NCBI RefSeq assembly: GCF_011074885.1
Contig: NC_054689.1
Span: forward strand, 1,674,001 to 1,738,000
Reading direction: 5' to 3'
DNA from: Brettanomyces bruxellensis
Taxonomy: Eukaryota; Ascomycota; Pichiomycetes; Pichiales; Pichiaceae
Length of the DNA stretch: 64,000 nucleotides
Made by a program: the position numbers and the translations under genes. Below the pieces are notes generated by a model, which was given only the letters and a program-made list of their open reading frames with translations, was not told the DNA's origin and ran no database searches. This document shows, in pieces, positions 28,483 to 36,893 of the stretch; positions within the stretch are counted from its first letter, which is position 1, and every line of letters starts with the position of its first letter.

Positions 28483-31400
28483 TTAATATCTGTCGTTATA
28501 TCTGTTGTTATGGTGATCTCCGTATTCATTTTCCCTATTTGGATAGGAACTTTCATGATTTGAATAATCATTTCTGTACCTATTTCCAGCATAGTCTCCC
28601 CTTCCTCTACCTCTACCACTGTTACCATAACTTCTCCTCTGATTATATCCACCTCTACCATAGCCTTGGTTGTATCCATTGTTGTATTGTTCGTTCGCAT
28701 TTCCATGTGGATTATAACCATAGTTATAGTTTCCCTGATTGTATCCCCTATTCCCGTATTGATTGTTATAGCCACTATTATACCCACTTGTCTGCGAATT
28801 GTAATTCCCAAATCCGTTTTGATTTCCAAAGCCCAGATTTTGTGGCCCACCAGAGTAACGGTTAAATTGCTGTGTTTGCTGATAACGATCTGAATTATAC
28901 TTGTACATATCGAGATAGCTTTTGTAACCTCCAACACGATTGCTATACTCTGTCTTGCCATATGGGCCAACATATTGACTATAGTCAATATTTGTAGGAA
29001 CTTCGAAATGATTACCCCTATAAAATCTGTTATGGCTGTGTCTAACATTGTCCTTGTCCTGTTCCGTTAAAATCAATAAATGAGAAATATATCCATTTAA
29101 AAGCATTGATTTTCCTTTAGCCTTAGGTGGCATTCTGTAGCTTAACTCCATGTAAGAATTGTTAGGCACATCCACATATTGCTCGGTATTTACTCCCGCA
29201 GTAGCCTTGAGTGGAAATTTTCTCTCGCCCTTTGGATCAAACTCTTGGCATGGCATCACTTTGCCAGATAATCCGGCTTCTCTACCATGAAATTGCAAAA
29301 CCGGTCCATCCACATTTGTGTTATTTTCATTTTTGTCGGTATAAAGTGTCTTAAACCATTTGAAATGAGCATTATCACGACCAATCAACAAAATTTCATG
29401 CTTCAATGTATTTCTTTCAACTTCTTCTGGTGTCAGACTCCCATATTTCGATCTCACAGCTTTGAGAAGCCTTTTTTCGTCAATAAATGGAAGCAGAGAT
29501 ATTCCTTGCCAAGACATTTTGGCTCCATTCATATCCACCTGAAACTCTTTAGGATAGAAATCAATAATTTCAGAATCTTCATCGCACATCAAAGGTCCAA
29601 AAACATCCGGAAGGTTGTGCTTAGAAGCTGCTGGAAGCACACTCATCAATTGCTCAAAAGGTTTAAATGGCTCTCCTCTTTCAAATGTAACATCAATATC
29701 CGTTAAATTTTTAAAGTCCAAGGCGAACGGAGCATAATGGAATGGATAATACCAATTCCAGGAAGGGCAACCCTGATAGTAATATAATAACACCCATGAA
29801 ATACCTTCAACATATCCCTCGACCATATTTCTGCGAATTTGCTCCAATTGTTCCTCATCTTGAGTGTGAAATTTTGCCTGATAATATCTCTTTCTAAATC
29901 CTGGTTCCCACATTCTGATCACATCGTCATTATTATCGACTAATGCTCCCGAAGTGGATTCCTCTGTATCCGAACTGAATGCAGAATCGGTATTCCTTTT
30001 CCTGGAGTCATCTGTCGTAGAAGCATCAATTGGCTCACTACTGCTATAATTTTTGGTCTCAGCATCATCCTTCTGTGTTAAATTTGCATTCGCAATATTT
30101 TGTCTCAAGATGTCGGCAACACTTTGATTTGCCGAATTAGCCTTAGATATTGTGTTTATGTTCTGAACAATTTCGTTATTGGACATTTTCAAACCGCCTG
30201 ACATTTTACCTGTGTTTAAATTGGTCAAAGTCATGTTTTGTGAAGGCATAATCGGTGCATTATCTTTGCCCTTAGAAACAGTTTTAAGAAGTTCGTTCTT
30301 TATTAAGCTTCTTTGGTCCTTTTCAATTTTTCTTCTCTTGTAATTATCCTCCCTACGCCTATCTTTCTCATGCTTCTTGTACAAAATAGTATCTTCCATA
30401 CGTCCAAGCTCCTCCAGCAATGCTTCAACCCCAGCAAGATCAAGCTGCCCATCACAAGTAATATATCCCTTTAGTCTTGGCATAATTCGTTTCCAAATAG
30501 AGACTAGAGTGTCAATGCTACTATCCCTGACATCAAGGCAAGGTAAATGTGGTAAAAAATCATTACCACAAAAGAAGCACATGAACACCCAATCATCGAT
30601 CGCTCTTTCCAAGTCAAACTTGAACGATAGCCTTGGGATGGAAAGCTCAACAGCTAAATACTCTCTTAAAATACCTATGTGAAGCCAAATAAAGGGTTTT
30701 TTCTTGTCAATAAGTTCAATCTGGTTACGTGTCTGTTGATCAATTCCAAACTGATCCATATTCCTCAACTTTCTTTGAAGCTGATCCTTAGCGTAAACAT
30801 CCTCTCTGAGAACACGGAAATGAGGCTCATGAGTGGCTAATGATAAGAAGATAAGGTCAGCATCCAAACCATAAATACAATGAGTGGTATTCGGATTATA
30901 TTCTGGATCTGATCGTTGTGATCTAATAAAATTCATAATTTTGTGTTCACCTTCCCCTGGAACTGAAGAATCACTGATTATGACTTGGAGTTTACTCCAA
31001 CCAGGATCATTAGCAAGTTTATATGCAACCCAAAATCTCAGCGATTCAGCAAGAATATCCATAAATGGAGTTCCTGGTGTAATAGCATTAGAATCCCATG
31101 TCTTCTTGTGTCTAATACTCTCGTCAATCACTTCACCTCTGCCCTCCATCTCTTCCATCTTTCTTTCTCTCTCCTCATTTGATATCTCTGCATCTCTAGC
31201 AGATCTAAATCTTCTGGATCTTTGCTGATTCATCTTTGCTCTGGGAGCAACGCCATCCACTGCTATCATTAGAAGCTTCCTGGGACGAGCCATATTAAGT
31301 ACACGATTCGTATACTCGAACACTGCAAGCATCATTTCATCTTCGGATTCAGGGGCCGGTTTGTTTTCAGGATGAGAACATGGATGAACAATACCGTTCA

Positions 31401-31560
31401 TATCCAAGTAAAGGTTATCAAGTTCACCGTTCGGATTTGGGGCTGAATAATCAAGTGGTTGTTCAATTCCCCCAACAATAACTGGATCGTCCTCAATAAC
31501 AGGAGATATGATCTTTGGATACTTTCGAGATAGCCATCTGAAAAGTGACGGGACACCCAT
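28483..31560 (-). CDS. RAT1: Nuclear 5'-3' exoribonuclease Rat1 (Xrn2)
   Basis: Nuclear exonuclease for rRNA and snoRNA processing and for torpedo termination of RNA polymerase II; partner Rai1. It has 1025 residues (S. cerevisiae 1006). It starts MGVPSLFRWLSRKYPKII, the exact family N-terminus. Catalytic acids are seen in LYLDMNGIVHPCSHPE, in the EGEHKIMNFIR loop, in IYGLDADLIFL and in FFCGNDFLPHLP. Basic coiled region at about 400-440 (DRRREDNYKRRKIEKDQ). The C-terminal 180 residues are Asn/Gly/Tyr-rich low complexity (YNNGYNQGYGRGGYNQRR), longer than I recall for S. cerevisiae Rat1 and RGG-like at the end. Divergent from the MidA-type gene. Confidence 0.96.
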   Translation of the reverse strand: MGVPSLFRWLSRKYPKIISPVIEDDPVIVGGIEQPLDYSAPNPNGELDNLYLDMNGIVHPCSHPENKPAPESEDEMMLAVFEYTNRVLNMARPRKLLMIAVDGVAPRAKMNQQRSRRFRSARDAEISNEERERKMEEMEGRGEVIDESIRHKKTWDSNAITPGTPFMDILAESLRFWVAYKLANDPGWSKLQVIISDSSVPGEGEHKIMNFIRSQRSDPEYNPNTTHCIYGLDADLIFLSLATHEPHFRVLREDVYAKDQLQRKLRNMDQFGIDQQTRNQIELIDKKKPFIWLHIGILREYLAVELSIPRLSFKFDLERAIDDWVFMCFFCGNDFLPHLPCLDVRDSSIDTLVSIWKRIMPRLKGYITCDGQLDLAGVEALLEELGRMEDTILYKKHEKDRRREDNYKRRKIEKDQRSLIKNELLKTVSKGKDNAPIMPSQNMTLTNLNTGKMSGGLKMSNNEIVQNINTISKANSANQSVADILRQNIANANLTQKDDAETKNYSSSEPIDASTTDDSRKRNTDSAFSSDTEESTSGALVDNNDDVIRMWEPGFRKRYYQAKFHTQDEEQLEQIRRNMVEGYVEGISWVLLYYYQGCPSWNWYYPFHYAPFALDFKNLTDIDVTFERGEPFKPFEQLMSVLPAASKHNLPDVFGPLMCDEDSEIIDFYPKEFQVDMNGAKMSWQGISLLPFIDEKRLLKAVRSKYGSLTPEEVERNTLKHEILLIGRDNAHFKWFKTLYTDKNENNTNVDGPVLQFHGREAGLSGKVMPCQEFDPKGERKFPLKATAGVNTEQYVDVPNNSYMELSYRMPPKAKGKSMLLNGYISHLLILTEQDKDNVRHSHNRFYRGNHFEVPTNIDYSQYVGPYGKTEYSNRVGGYKSYLDMYKYNSDRYQQTQQFNRYSGGPQNLGFGNQNGFGNYNSQTSGYNSGYNNQYGNRGYNQGNYNYGYNPHGNANEQYNNGYNQGYGRGGYNQRRSYGNSGRGRGRGDYAGNRYRNDYSNHESSYPNRENEYGDHHNNRYNDRY

Positions 31561-31797
31561 TTTTTCTGCACTTTATTCTTTCCTCCTTATTCCTGGTAAT
31601 AATCAGGTTAATAGGATTCAGGTTATTATATTTAAAAGAGATTCAGCAAAAGAAATAAATGCATATATGTATCTGAAAACGGCTGAAATCCCAACGGTGA
31701 AGTTTTTTTAATTCGCTCACAATTATTCTCACTTTTTTCCCCGAGCTGTTTATTTTTGCACTTTGGGTCTACTGGGATTTGTAGATTTCCCTCCGAT

Positions 31798-33513
31798 ATG
31801 TTGATTTGCTACCAATCAAATTCCTGTATATGGTTGGCTACGGAGCCTTTATCTGAGTACATTGTTCTTATGTTTGTCAATATTAAATTGTTGTCGTCAG
31901 TAAATTATGATTGCGCATACCAAGTACGAATGCTTTCATTTGGTAAATTAAGGTCTCCTCGATTTCATAAGAAAGATGCCAAACATGATGACAAGTTTAT
32001 ACATGATTATTCGGTTCTTCCATATATGATCCAGTATAGAGTCCCTACAGATTCTGAGTTGAAAGCAGGGCCCCAACCATATGCAAATCCTATAAAATTC
32101 ATTTTTGAAAAAGGAGGAGTCGAGTCATTTGACTGGTCCGAAAACCGACTTAGGTTCAATCGTTTTCCCTTAATTGATAGCAATATATTGGCCAAAAGAT
32201 CAAAGAGACCCAGAAATGTTAAGATTTTGACATCAGACTTTATCGAGGATTCACTTTACAACCCAAATTATGGTTACTTTTCTCGGGAGGTTGTTATTTT
32301 TCAGCCAGGTAAACCGTTCAATTACCCTGAACTTAAAGATAGGGAGGATTTTATGAATCAATGGCTGCATGCTTACAAGAAATATGATGATCGGAAGCGT
32401 GCTACGTTCTCCCAGGGGAAAAGGAAAGATAGTACTGATAAAATTCGAATGTCTTCTCAAAGCAAGAAAATAACGGGAAGTGAAAACTCAACGTCTCTTG
32501 AAAATCCGTCTTTGCAATTATGGCATACTCCAACAGAACTTTTTCAGCCTTACTATGGTCAGGCATTGGCTAAATATATTTTGGCAAATTATAAGATGAA
32601 TAGTTTTCCATACGGTGATTTGATTATTTATGAAGTTGGTGCTGGTAATGGAACTTTAATGTTAAACGTTTTGGATTATTTAGAACAACATGAGCCAGAA
32701 GTTTACAGAAGGACAAAATACAAAATTATTGAAATATCGACAAAATTGTTCGTCAAGCAGCATTCTCGTATAACGAGACATATGGACAAAGTGGAAATTA
32801 TAAATAAAAATGTATTGGATTGGGACGAAGTTGTTGATGAGCCATGCTTTGTCCTTGCTTTGGAAGTGTTTGACAATCTATCACATGATGTCATTAGATA
32901 TGACATTAGCGATAACAAGCCATATCAAGGTTACGTATTAATTGATGAGCATAATGATTTTCGGGAATTTTACTCACCCGAGTTGGAACCGTTTACTGCA
33001 AAATTTTTAAGATGCAGAGAAAACAGTGATACACCAATATCCCAAATTCCAGATCACCCTGTTAATCAATTGAAATTTGTGAAAAAACTGAAGAATACCT
33101 TCGATCCATTGAGAAATGGGTTATCCGATCCTGAATATGTTCCAACAAGATTATACAAATTCTTTGAAATTCTAAAGACGTATTTTCCTAATCATCAACT
33201 TTTGGCCTCCGACTTTTCTAGCCTTGATAAAACTATCAAAGGTTATAATGCTCCAGTTGTTCAGACAATGTTACGAAATAATATGGTCAATACAGATTCA
33301 TATATGTGCGATCAGGGATTCTTTGACATCATGTTTCCCACTGATTTTGAAGTTATGTCAAGTATATATAAGGAAGTCACAGGAAAGGTGTGTAACACCT
33401 GTACCCATGAAGATTTTCTGAGAACATGGGGAGATGTTGATGCAACAACAACAAAATCTGGAGAGAATCCAATGTTGGAATTATATTCTAATGCATCGTT
33501 TATTTATAGCTAA
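31798..33513 (+). CDS. Mitochondrial MidA/NDUFAF7-type methyltransferase
   Basis: SAM-dependent methyltransferase family (PF02636). Human NDUFAF7 methylates an Arg of the complex I subunit NDUFS2 and is needed for assembly; S. cerevisiae YKL162C is a relative in a species without complex I. The first ATG at 31798 gives 571 residues. A second ATG at 31930 gives MLSFGKLRSPRFHKKDAKHDD, a better matrix presequence, and may be the true start. Seen: RVPTDSELKAGPQPYANP; NYGYFSREVVIF, the MidA GYYS-like motif; HTPTELFQPYYGQALAKYI; the SAM-binding YEVGAGNGTLM; and VLALEVFDNLSHDVI. Two other complex-I-related genes in the window fit a complex I role here. Confidence 0.85.
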   Translation: MLICYQSNSCIWLATEPLSEYIVLMFVNIKLLSSVNYDCAYQVRMLSFGKLRSPRFHKKDAKHDDKFIHDYSVLPYMIQYRVPTDSELKAGPQPYANPIKFIFEKGGVESFDWSENRLRFNRFPLIDSNILAKRSKRPRNVKILTSDFIEDSLYNPNYGYFSREVVIFQPGKPFNYPELKDREDFMNQWLHAYKKYDDRKRATFSQGKRKDSTDKIRMSSQSKKITGSENSTSLENPSLQLWHTPTELFQPYYGQALAKYILANYKMNSFPYGDLIIYEVGAGNGTLMLNVLDYLEQHEPEVYRRTKYKIIEISTKLFVKQHSRITRHMDKVEIINKNVLDWDEVVDEPCFVLALEVFDNLSHDVIRYDISDNKPYQGYVLIDEHNDFREFYSPELEPFTAKFLRCRENSDTPISQIPDHPVNQLKFVKKLKNTFDPLRNGLSDPEYVPTRLYKFFEILKTYFPNHQLLASDFSSLDKTIKGYNAPVVQTMLRNNMVNTDSYMCDQGFFDIMFPTDFEVMSSIYKEVTGKVCNTCTHEDFLRTWGDVDATTTKSGENPMLELYSNASFIYS

Positions 33514-33670
33514 GCTTATTTATCTGGCTGATTTTTCTTTTCATTATTCTGTACATAATTATTTATTGTCCATGTGACTCATATCACGTGTTCTGATTTT
33601 GCGTAAATGTTTTTTTTTTTGCTTTTTTTCTCGAAAACCTTTCCATTAGGTTCGCCACACATCCTCTTAG

Positions 33671-33688
33671 TTCTAGATTAATCTGGAA
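33671..33688. promoter_or_regulatory. Imperfect heat-shock element
   Basis: TTCtaGATtaATCtgGAA: four units at exact 5-bp phase, two perfect and two with one mismatch. It lies 50 bp before the perfect element. Confidence 0.5.
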
Positions 33689-33737
33689 AGCCCGCGCAGT
33701 GAATGAAATTCTAGATCCGATCTGATATTTTCCACGA

Positions 33738-33755
33738 GAAGTTTCCCGAAGATTC
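33738..33755. promoter_or_regulatory. Perfect four-unit heat-shock element (Hsf1)
   Basis: GAAgtTTCccGAAgaTTC: four inverted nGAAn units at exact 5-bp spacing, the canonical Hsf1 trimer site. Its last base is 168 bp before the ATG at 33923. Confidence 0.85.
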
Positions 33756-33922
33756 TTTACCAAATGAGGTAGTGGCAATAAAATTCAGGATTATTGGTAT
33801 TTAAACCGAAGAATTTGTTCTCTATCTATAATTTTTAGTTCCACTCTCTCAAACTCATATACCAATAGAAAAGCCAACAACAGTATTATTACAAATCATC
33901 AAAACAAAATAGCTTTGCAAAA

Positions 33923-35026
33923 ATGTTCGTTTTTACCCCTTATGTCCCTACAGGATCTTGTGTCTTCCAAGTTCCTTCTAGTTATCGTCGTTATGAGTTA
34001 CATGAGCAATTAATGAAAAGGGAAAATGAGTTGAATAAGCCAATTCTTCAAACAACTGAAGATGAACAAAATTATTATCTTCTAATGGAAAAAAGGAATA
34101 TGAGTTCGTGTTGCTTTGATATCCGTCCTTTCACAAGTTACGAGATTCAGGTTTCAGATGGCTCTCTCATGATCACATCTGAAGCTGATAGCTACACTGA
34201 AACTCTTGAGCTTCCAGAAGATGCAAGCAATCATTTTAGTTATAAACTTATGGATGAAGGATACACTTTGTTGATTTCTATACCAAAGATGAAGCGCCTC
34301 CCTTTTTTAACACGGCCAACTTGCCTTGAACAAAGTTCAAACAATTCTTCATCAGCTTCTTCACTTGATGGCACACCAAAAAATTCAAAGACACCTGTTG
34401 CAATAAATGTCACAAAAAGCGAACCATTGGCTTCTCATGATTATGATATAAAGGTTAATGTTTATCATGGAAGAAAGGATGGCCCAGAGGAAAGCAGGAA
34501 TAAGTCGGAGATCGATAATTTAGTTAATTCTGATAAAGCAAAAACGAAAGAATTACAGAATGATAGCACTAATATTAAGAATAAATCTGAAATAGAGCCT
34601 ATTGGTCACAAATCTGGAAGTTCCAATACCATTAATATTCCAGTTACATTCTCATCTTCAAGTGATGGCCAACAAGATGTTGAAATGGCCGAGGAAGACG
34701 ATAACATTTCAGAGAACGCAGAAAATGATTTTTCTAATGATGGAATAACTACTAATGGTGATAATTCAGGCATAGGCAATGGCGGAAGTACAGAAAAGGA
34801 TAAAGATAACAGATCATTGCTCAAGAATTATGAAACAATAAAAAGAAAAACTGTTTTCGAGCCGGATATGATTCAAAAATCCCATGATAACCAAGAAAAA
34901 ATGGAGGATGCCGTTAGTAAAGACAATAAGCCTTACAATTTAAACAAAGAAATAGCTCAAAATGTGGCAGTCAGAAGGCCTAGATCACCAATCCTCGAAA
35001 ACGTTGTTGATGAGGAGTTCATGTGA
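33923..35026 (+). CDS. Btn2/Cur1-like stress sequestrase
   Basis: Protein of 367 residues, first ATG. The start MFVFTPYVPTGSCVFQVPSSY resembles the Btn2 start (MF..F..PCVF..PS), and the end RSPILENVVDEEF resembles the SPLLEDVEDEE motif near the C-terminus of S. cerevisiae Btn2. In between, residues about 60-125 (CCFDIRPFTSYEIQVSDG, SYTETLELPED, YTLLISIPKM) read like an alpha-crystallin/small-heat-shock domain. The rest is acidic, Asn/Ser/Lys-rich and likely disordered. Btn2 and Cur1 gather misfolded proteins into deposits and are Hsf1 targets; the perfect heat-shock element upstream agrees. The comparison is from memory of the family, so the exact orthology (Btn2 or Cur1) is open. Confidence 0.7.
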   Translation: MFVFTPYVPTGSCVFQVPSSYRRYELHEQLMKRENELNKPILQTTEDEQNYYLLMEKRNMSSCCFDIRPFTSYEIQVSDGSLMITSEADSYTETLELPEDASNHFSYKLMDEGYTLLISIPKMKRLPFLTRPTCLEQSSNNSSSASSLDGTPKNSKTPVAINVTKSEPLASHDYDIKVNVYHGRKDGPEESRNKSEIDNLVNSDKAKTKELQNDSTNIKNKSEIEPIGHKSGSSNTINIPVTFSSSSDGQQDVEMAEEDDNISENAENDFSNDGITTNGDNSGIGNGGSTEKDKDNRSLLKNYETIKRKTVFEPDMIQKSHDNQEKMEDAVSKDNKPYNLNKEIAQNVAVRRPRSPILENVVDEEFM

Positions 35027-35274
35027 ATAAGCTTGGAGCAGGCCTTCATTTGTGATGCACCACTTTTTTTCAATATAAAACGAAAAAAAGAAAATAATAA
35101 ATATAAACATAATATATTATAAATTAAGAAGCAGTTAGTAAACTCCATGAAGCTTTCGTATTGTAGCGCTAATGAATTAAATGTAGTTCGGTATATATAT
35201 ATATTGGGGTATCTGTACGCACTGATATTTTAAATCATAATTTCTTGTAATGAGAGTTGGAATTTTAGTTTGCG

Positions 35275-36084
35275 TTAGCTAGAAGCAATGTCATAATCAA
35301 TCCTTCTATTTCCAGAAGGAATACCGGGCATCACAAGATTATCAAACACAACCCGAATATTATGAACAGTGTTTTCAGATGTCACTGACGATACCACAGA
35401 ATCAGACCTGGACTTCCCCTTCCCAGATGATGAAAGAGGTGTCAAATATTGGGGCTGGTTTTGACTTTCGTTAACATCTGGCAGCCTTTTCGGTATATTA
35501 TTACTTATAACTTTCTTTTCTTCTGGTTCAACTATTATGCATGTATTTTCTTTTTTCTTTGTGTCTGGAAGCCGATATAATTTCCGATATAGATCTGTAT
35601 CCGATTTAGGCTTTTTTATTGATCCTTGACAGTGTAGTATTCTCCTGTAGTTCCGTTCTTTTCCTTGCTGCTGACTGTCTACCTCAACTGACCCTTGAAC
35701 AGAGGCTTTCCTTATCATAATTCGCTCGGATCCACTATGATACAGATTACAGCCCCGTAAACTCTTAGAATTTTCAAATGTTGAACTTCTACCTATTAGT
35801 GTCCGGCTACTATCCGTAGACGTCTTCCTAGGCATTATGTTGCTGTATCCCCTGAATGGAGATAATGACCTTTTCCTTAGTATTTTCAATGCTCCTTTTT
35901 TATGATGTGGTTTTTCCTTGTTCTTTTTAGGTGTCTCTAAGGATTTTATTGATTGAGGAGTACAATCTGTGTTGCAAGTTTGTACATGATTGTCATCGTA
36001 AGTAAACCTTTTCCTCAATTTCGTTAGGAGCCCAAATGATATCCAGTCCATTATATCGTGCATCTCCCTAATATAGATATACAT
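35275..36084 (-). CDS. Hypothetical basic Ser-rich protein
   Basis: Protein of 269 residues from an ATG at 36084; two more Met codons (residues 8 and 12) could be used. Not recognised. After a short hydrophobic N-terminus (IMDWISFGLLTKLRKRF) the protein is basic and Ser/Lys/Arg-rich, with kinase-type sites (RKRSLSPF, RKTSTDSS, RKASVQGS, which fit PKA/AGC consensus RxxS). The C-terminus (NTVHNIRVVFDNLVMPGIPSGNRRIDYD) looks more ordered. The next gene on the same strand, 36894-38840, is also unknown and Ser-rich. A role in signalling or polarity is only a guess. Confidence 0.55.
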   Translation of the reverse strand: MYIYIREMHDIMDWISFGLLTKLRKRFTYDDNHVQTCNTDCTPQSIKSLETPKKNKEKPHHKKGALKILRKRSLSPFRGYSNIMPRKTSTDSSRTLIGRSSTFENSKSLRGCNLYHSGSERIMIRKASVQGSVEVDSQQQGKERNYRRILHCQGSIKKPKSDTDLYRKLYRLPDTKKKENTCIIVEPEEKKVISNNIPKRLPDVNESQNQPQYLTPLSSSGKGKSRSDSVVSSVTSENTVHNIRVVFDNLVMPGIPSGNRRIDYDIASS

Positions 36085-36893
36085 ATCCAGTAATGCGCTC
36101 GCTGTCTTAACTATGTAGGTGAAAATTTGAATGTTGGCTGGCTTTTTTTACGTTAAACTATTGATTTTTAGTTTAGGTTATGAAGGGTTTAAAAGAAAAT
36201 GAGTTTTATTTAGTCTTGCAGTAAATATGAATAGCTCAACCATGTATCATACGAGAGGATATGATATTAATTATATATATATATATATATATATAGATCA
36301 TGCGTAAGTGAATCTTTTGTCATTTATGCATTATATTTCTTCTTCGGAAAATGCTCGGTTATAGACAGAAATCTTAAAAATAATACAGATATTTTCTAAA
36401 TCCCGAAAATTTAGGACCCTATGTATCAAGTCTCGGCCGGACTTTAAATTTTTTCTCCTTGTTCGGTATTCGCGAAAACCAGCAAGCAACCAAGACCAAA
36501 GTGGATAGAGAAGATTCCAGCCTTACAAACCTAAAAGGTTAAATTATCCCCACTATTTGCCATCTTTCTTCTAAAGTACCTGATTTTGAATTACATCACC
36601 ACTGAAACAATAATCATAATTGATGTGGCCGGTGATAAGTTTTTCAGTGTGGATTCTCAAGAGAAAGCATAAGTATGGGATCAATATATGAAGTCGGGTA
36701 TCGGGATTTCACATCACAATGGTCCGGAATTGCATTTCTCCGTGCTGTTTTCGGTCAGAAAAAAATAAAAAACCTTTTTCCCCGTTTTTCCTTATGTTTC
36801 TTTTTGTCTCGATAATATGTTTTGTGTACTACAATGCTACAAAAATGATCGCTAAACTGAATATTCTCATTAGATCTTAATCGATTAAGTTTA
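36085..36893. other. Intergenic region with TA repeat
   Basis: 809 bp between two same-strand unknown genes. It contains a (TA)n run at 36272-36295. Otherwise AT-rich with no recognised element. Confidence 0.45.
36272..36295. repeat. (TA)n microsatellite
   Basis: About 12 TA dinucleotides in the promoter side of the 35275-36084 gene. Confidence 0.85.

Larger units (their letters stand above)
33514..33922. promoter_or_regulatory. Heat-shock-type promoter of the Btn2-like gene
   Basis: 409 bp upstream of the Btn2-like ATG. It carries a perfect heat-shock element at 33738-33755, a weaker one at 33671-33688, a TTCtcGAA pair at 33638-33645, and an E-box TCACGTG at 33584-33590. Confidence 0.7.

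Noticed and set aside
28473..29048. 191-codon frame overlapping RAT1 on the same strand
   Set aside because: Out-of-frame reading of the Asn/Gly/Tyr repeat part of RAT1; repetitive Ile/Thr composition.
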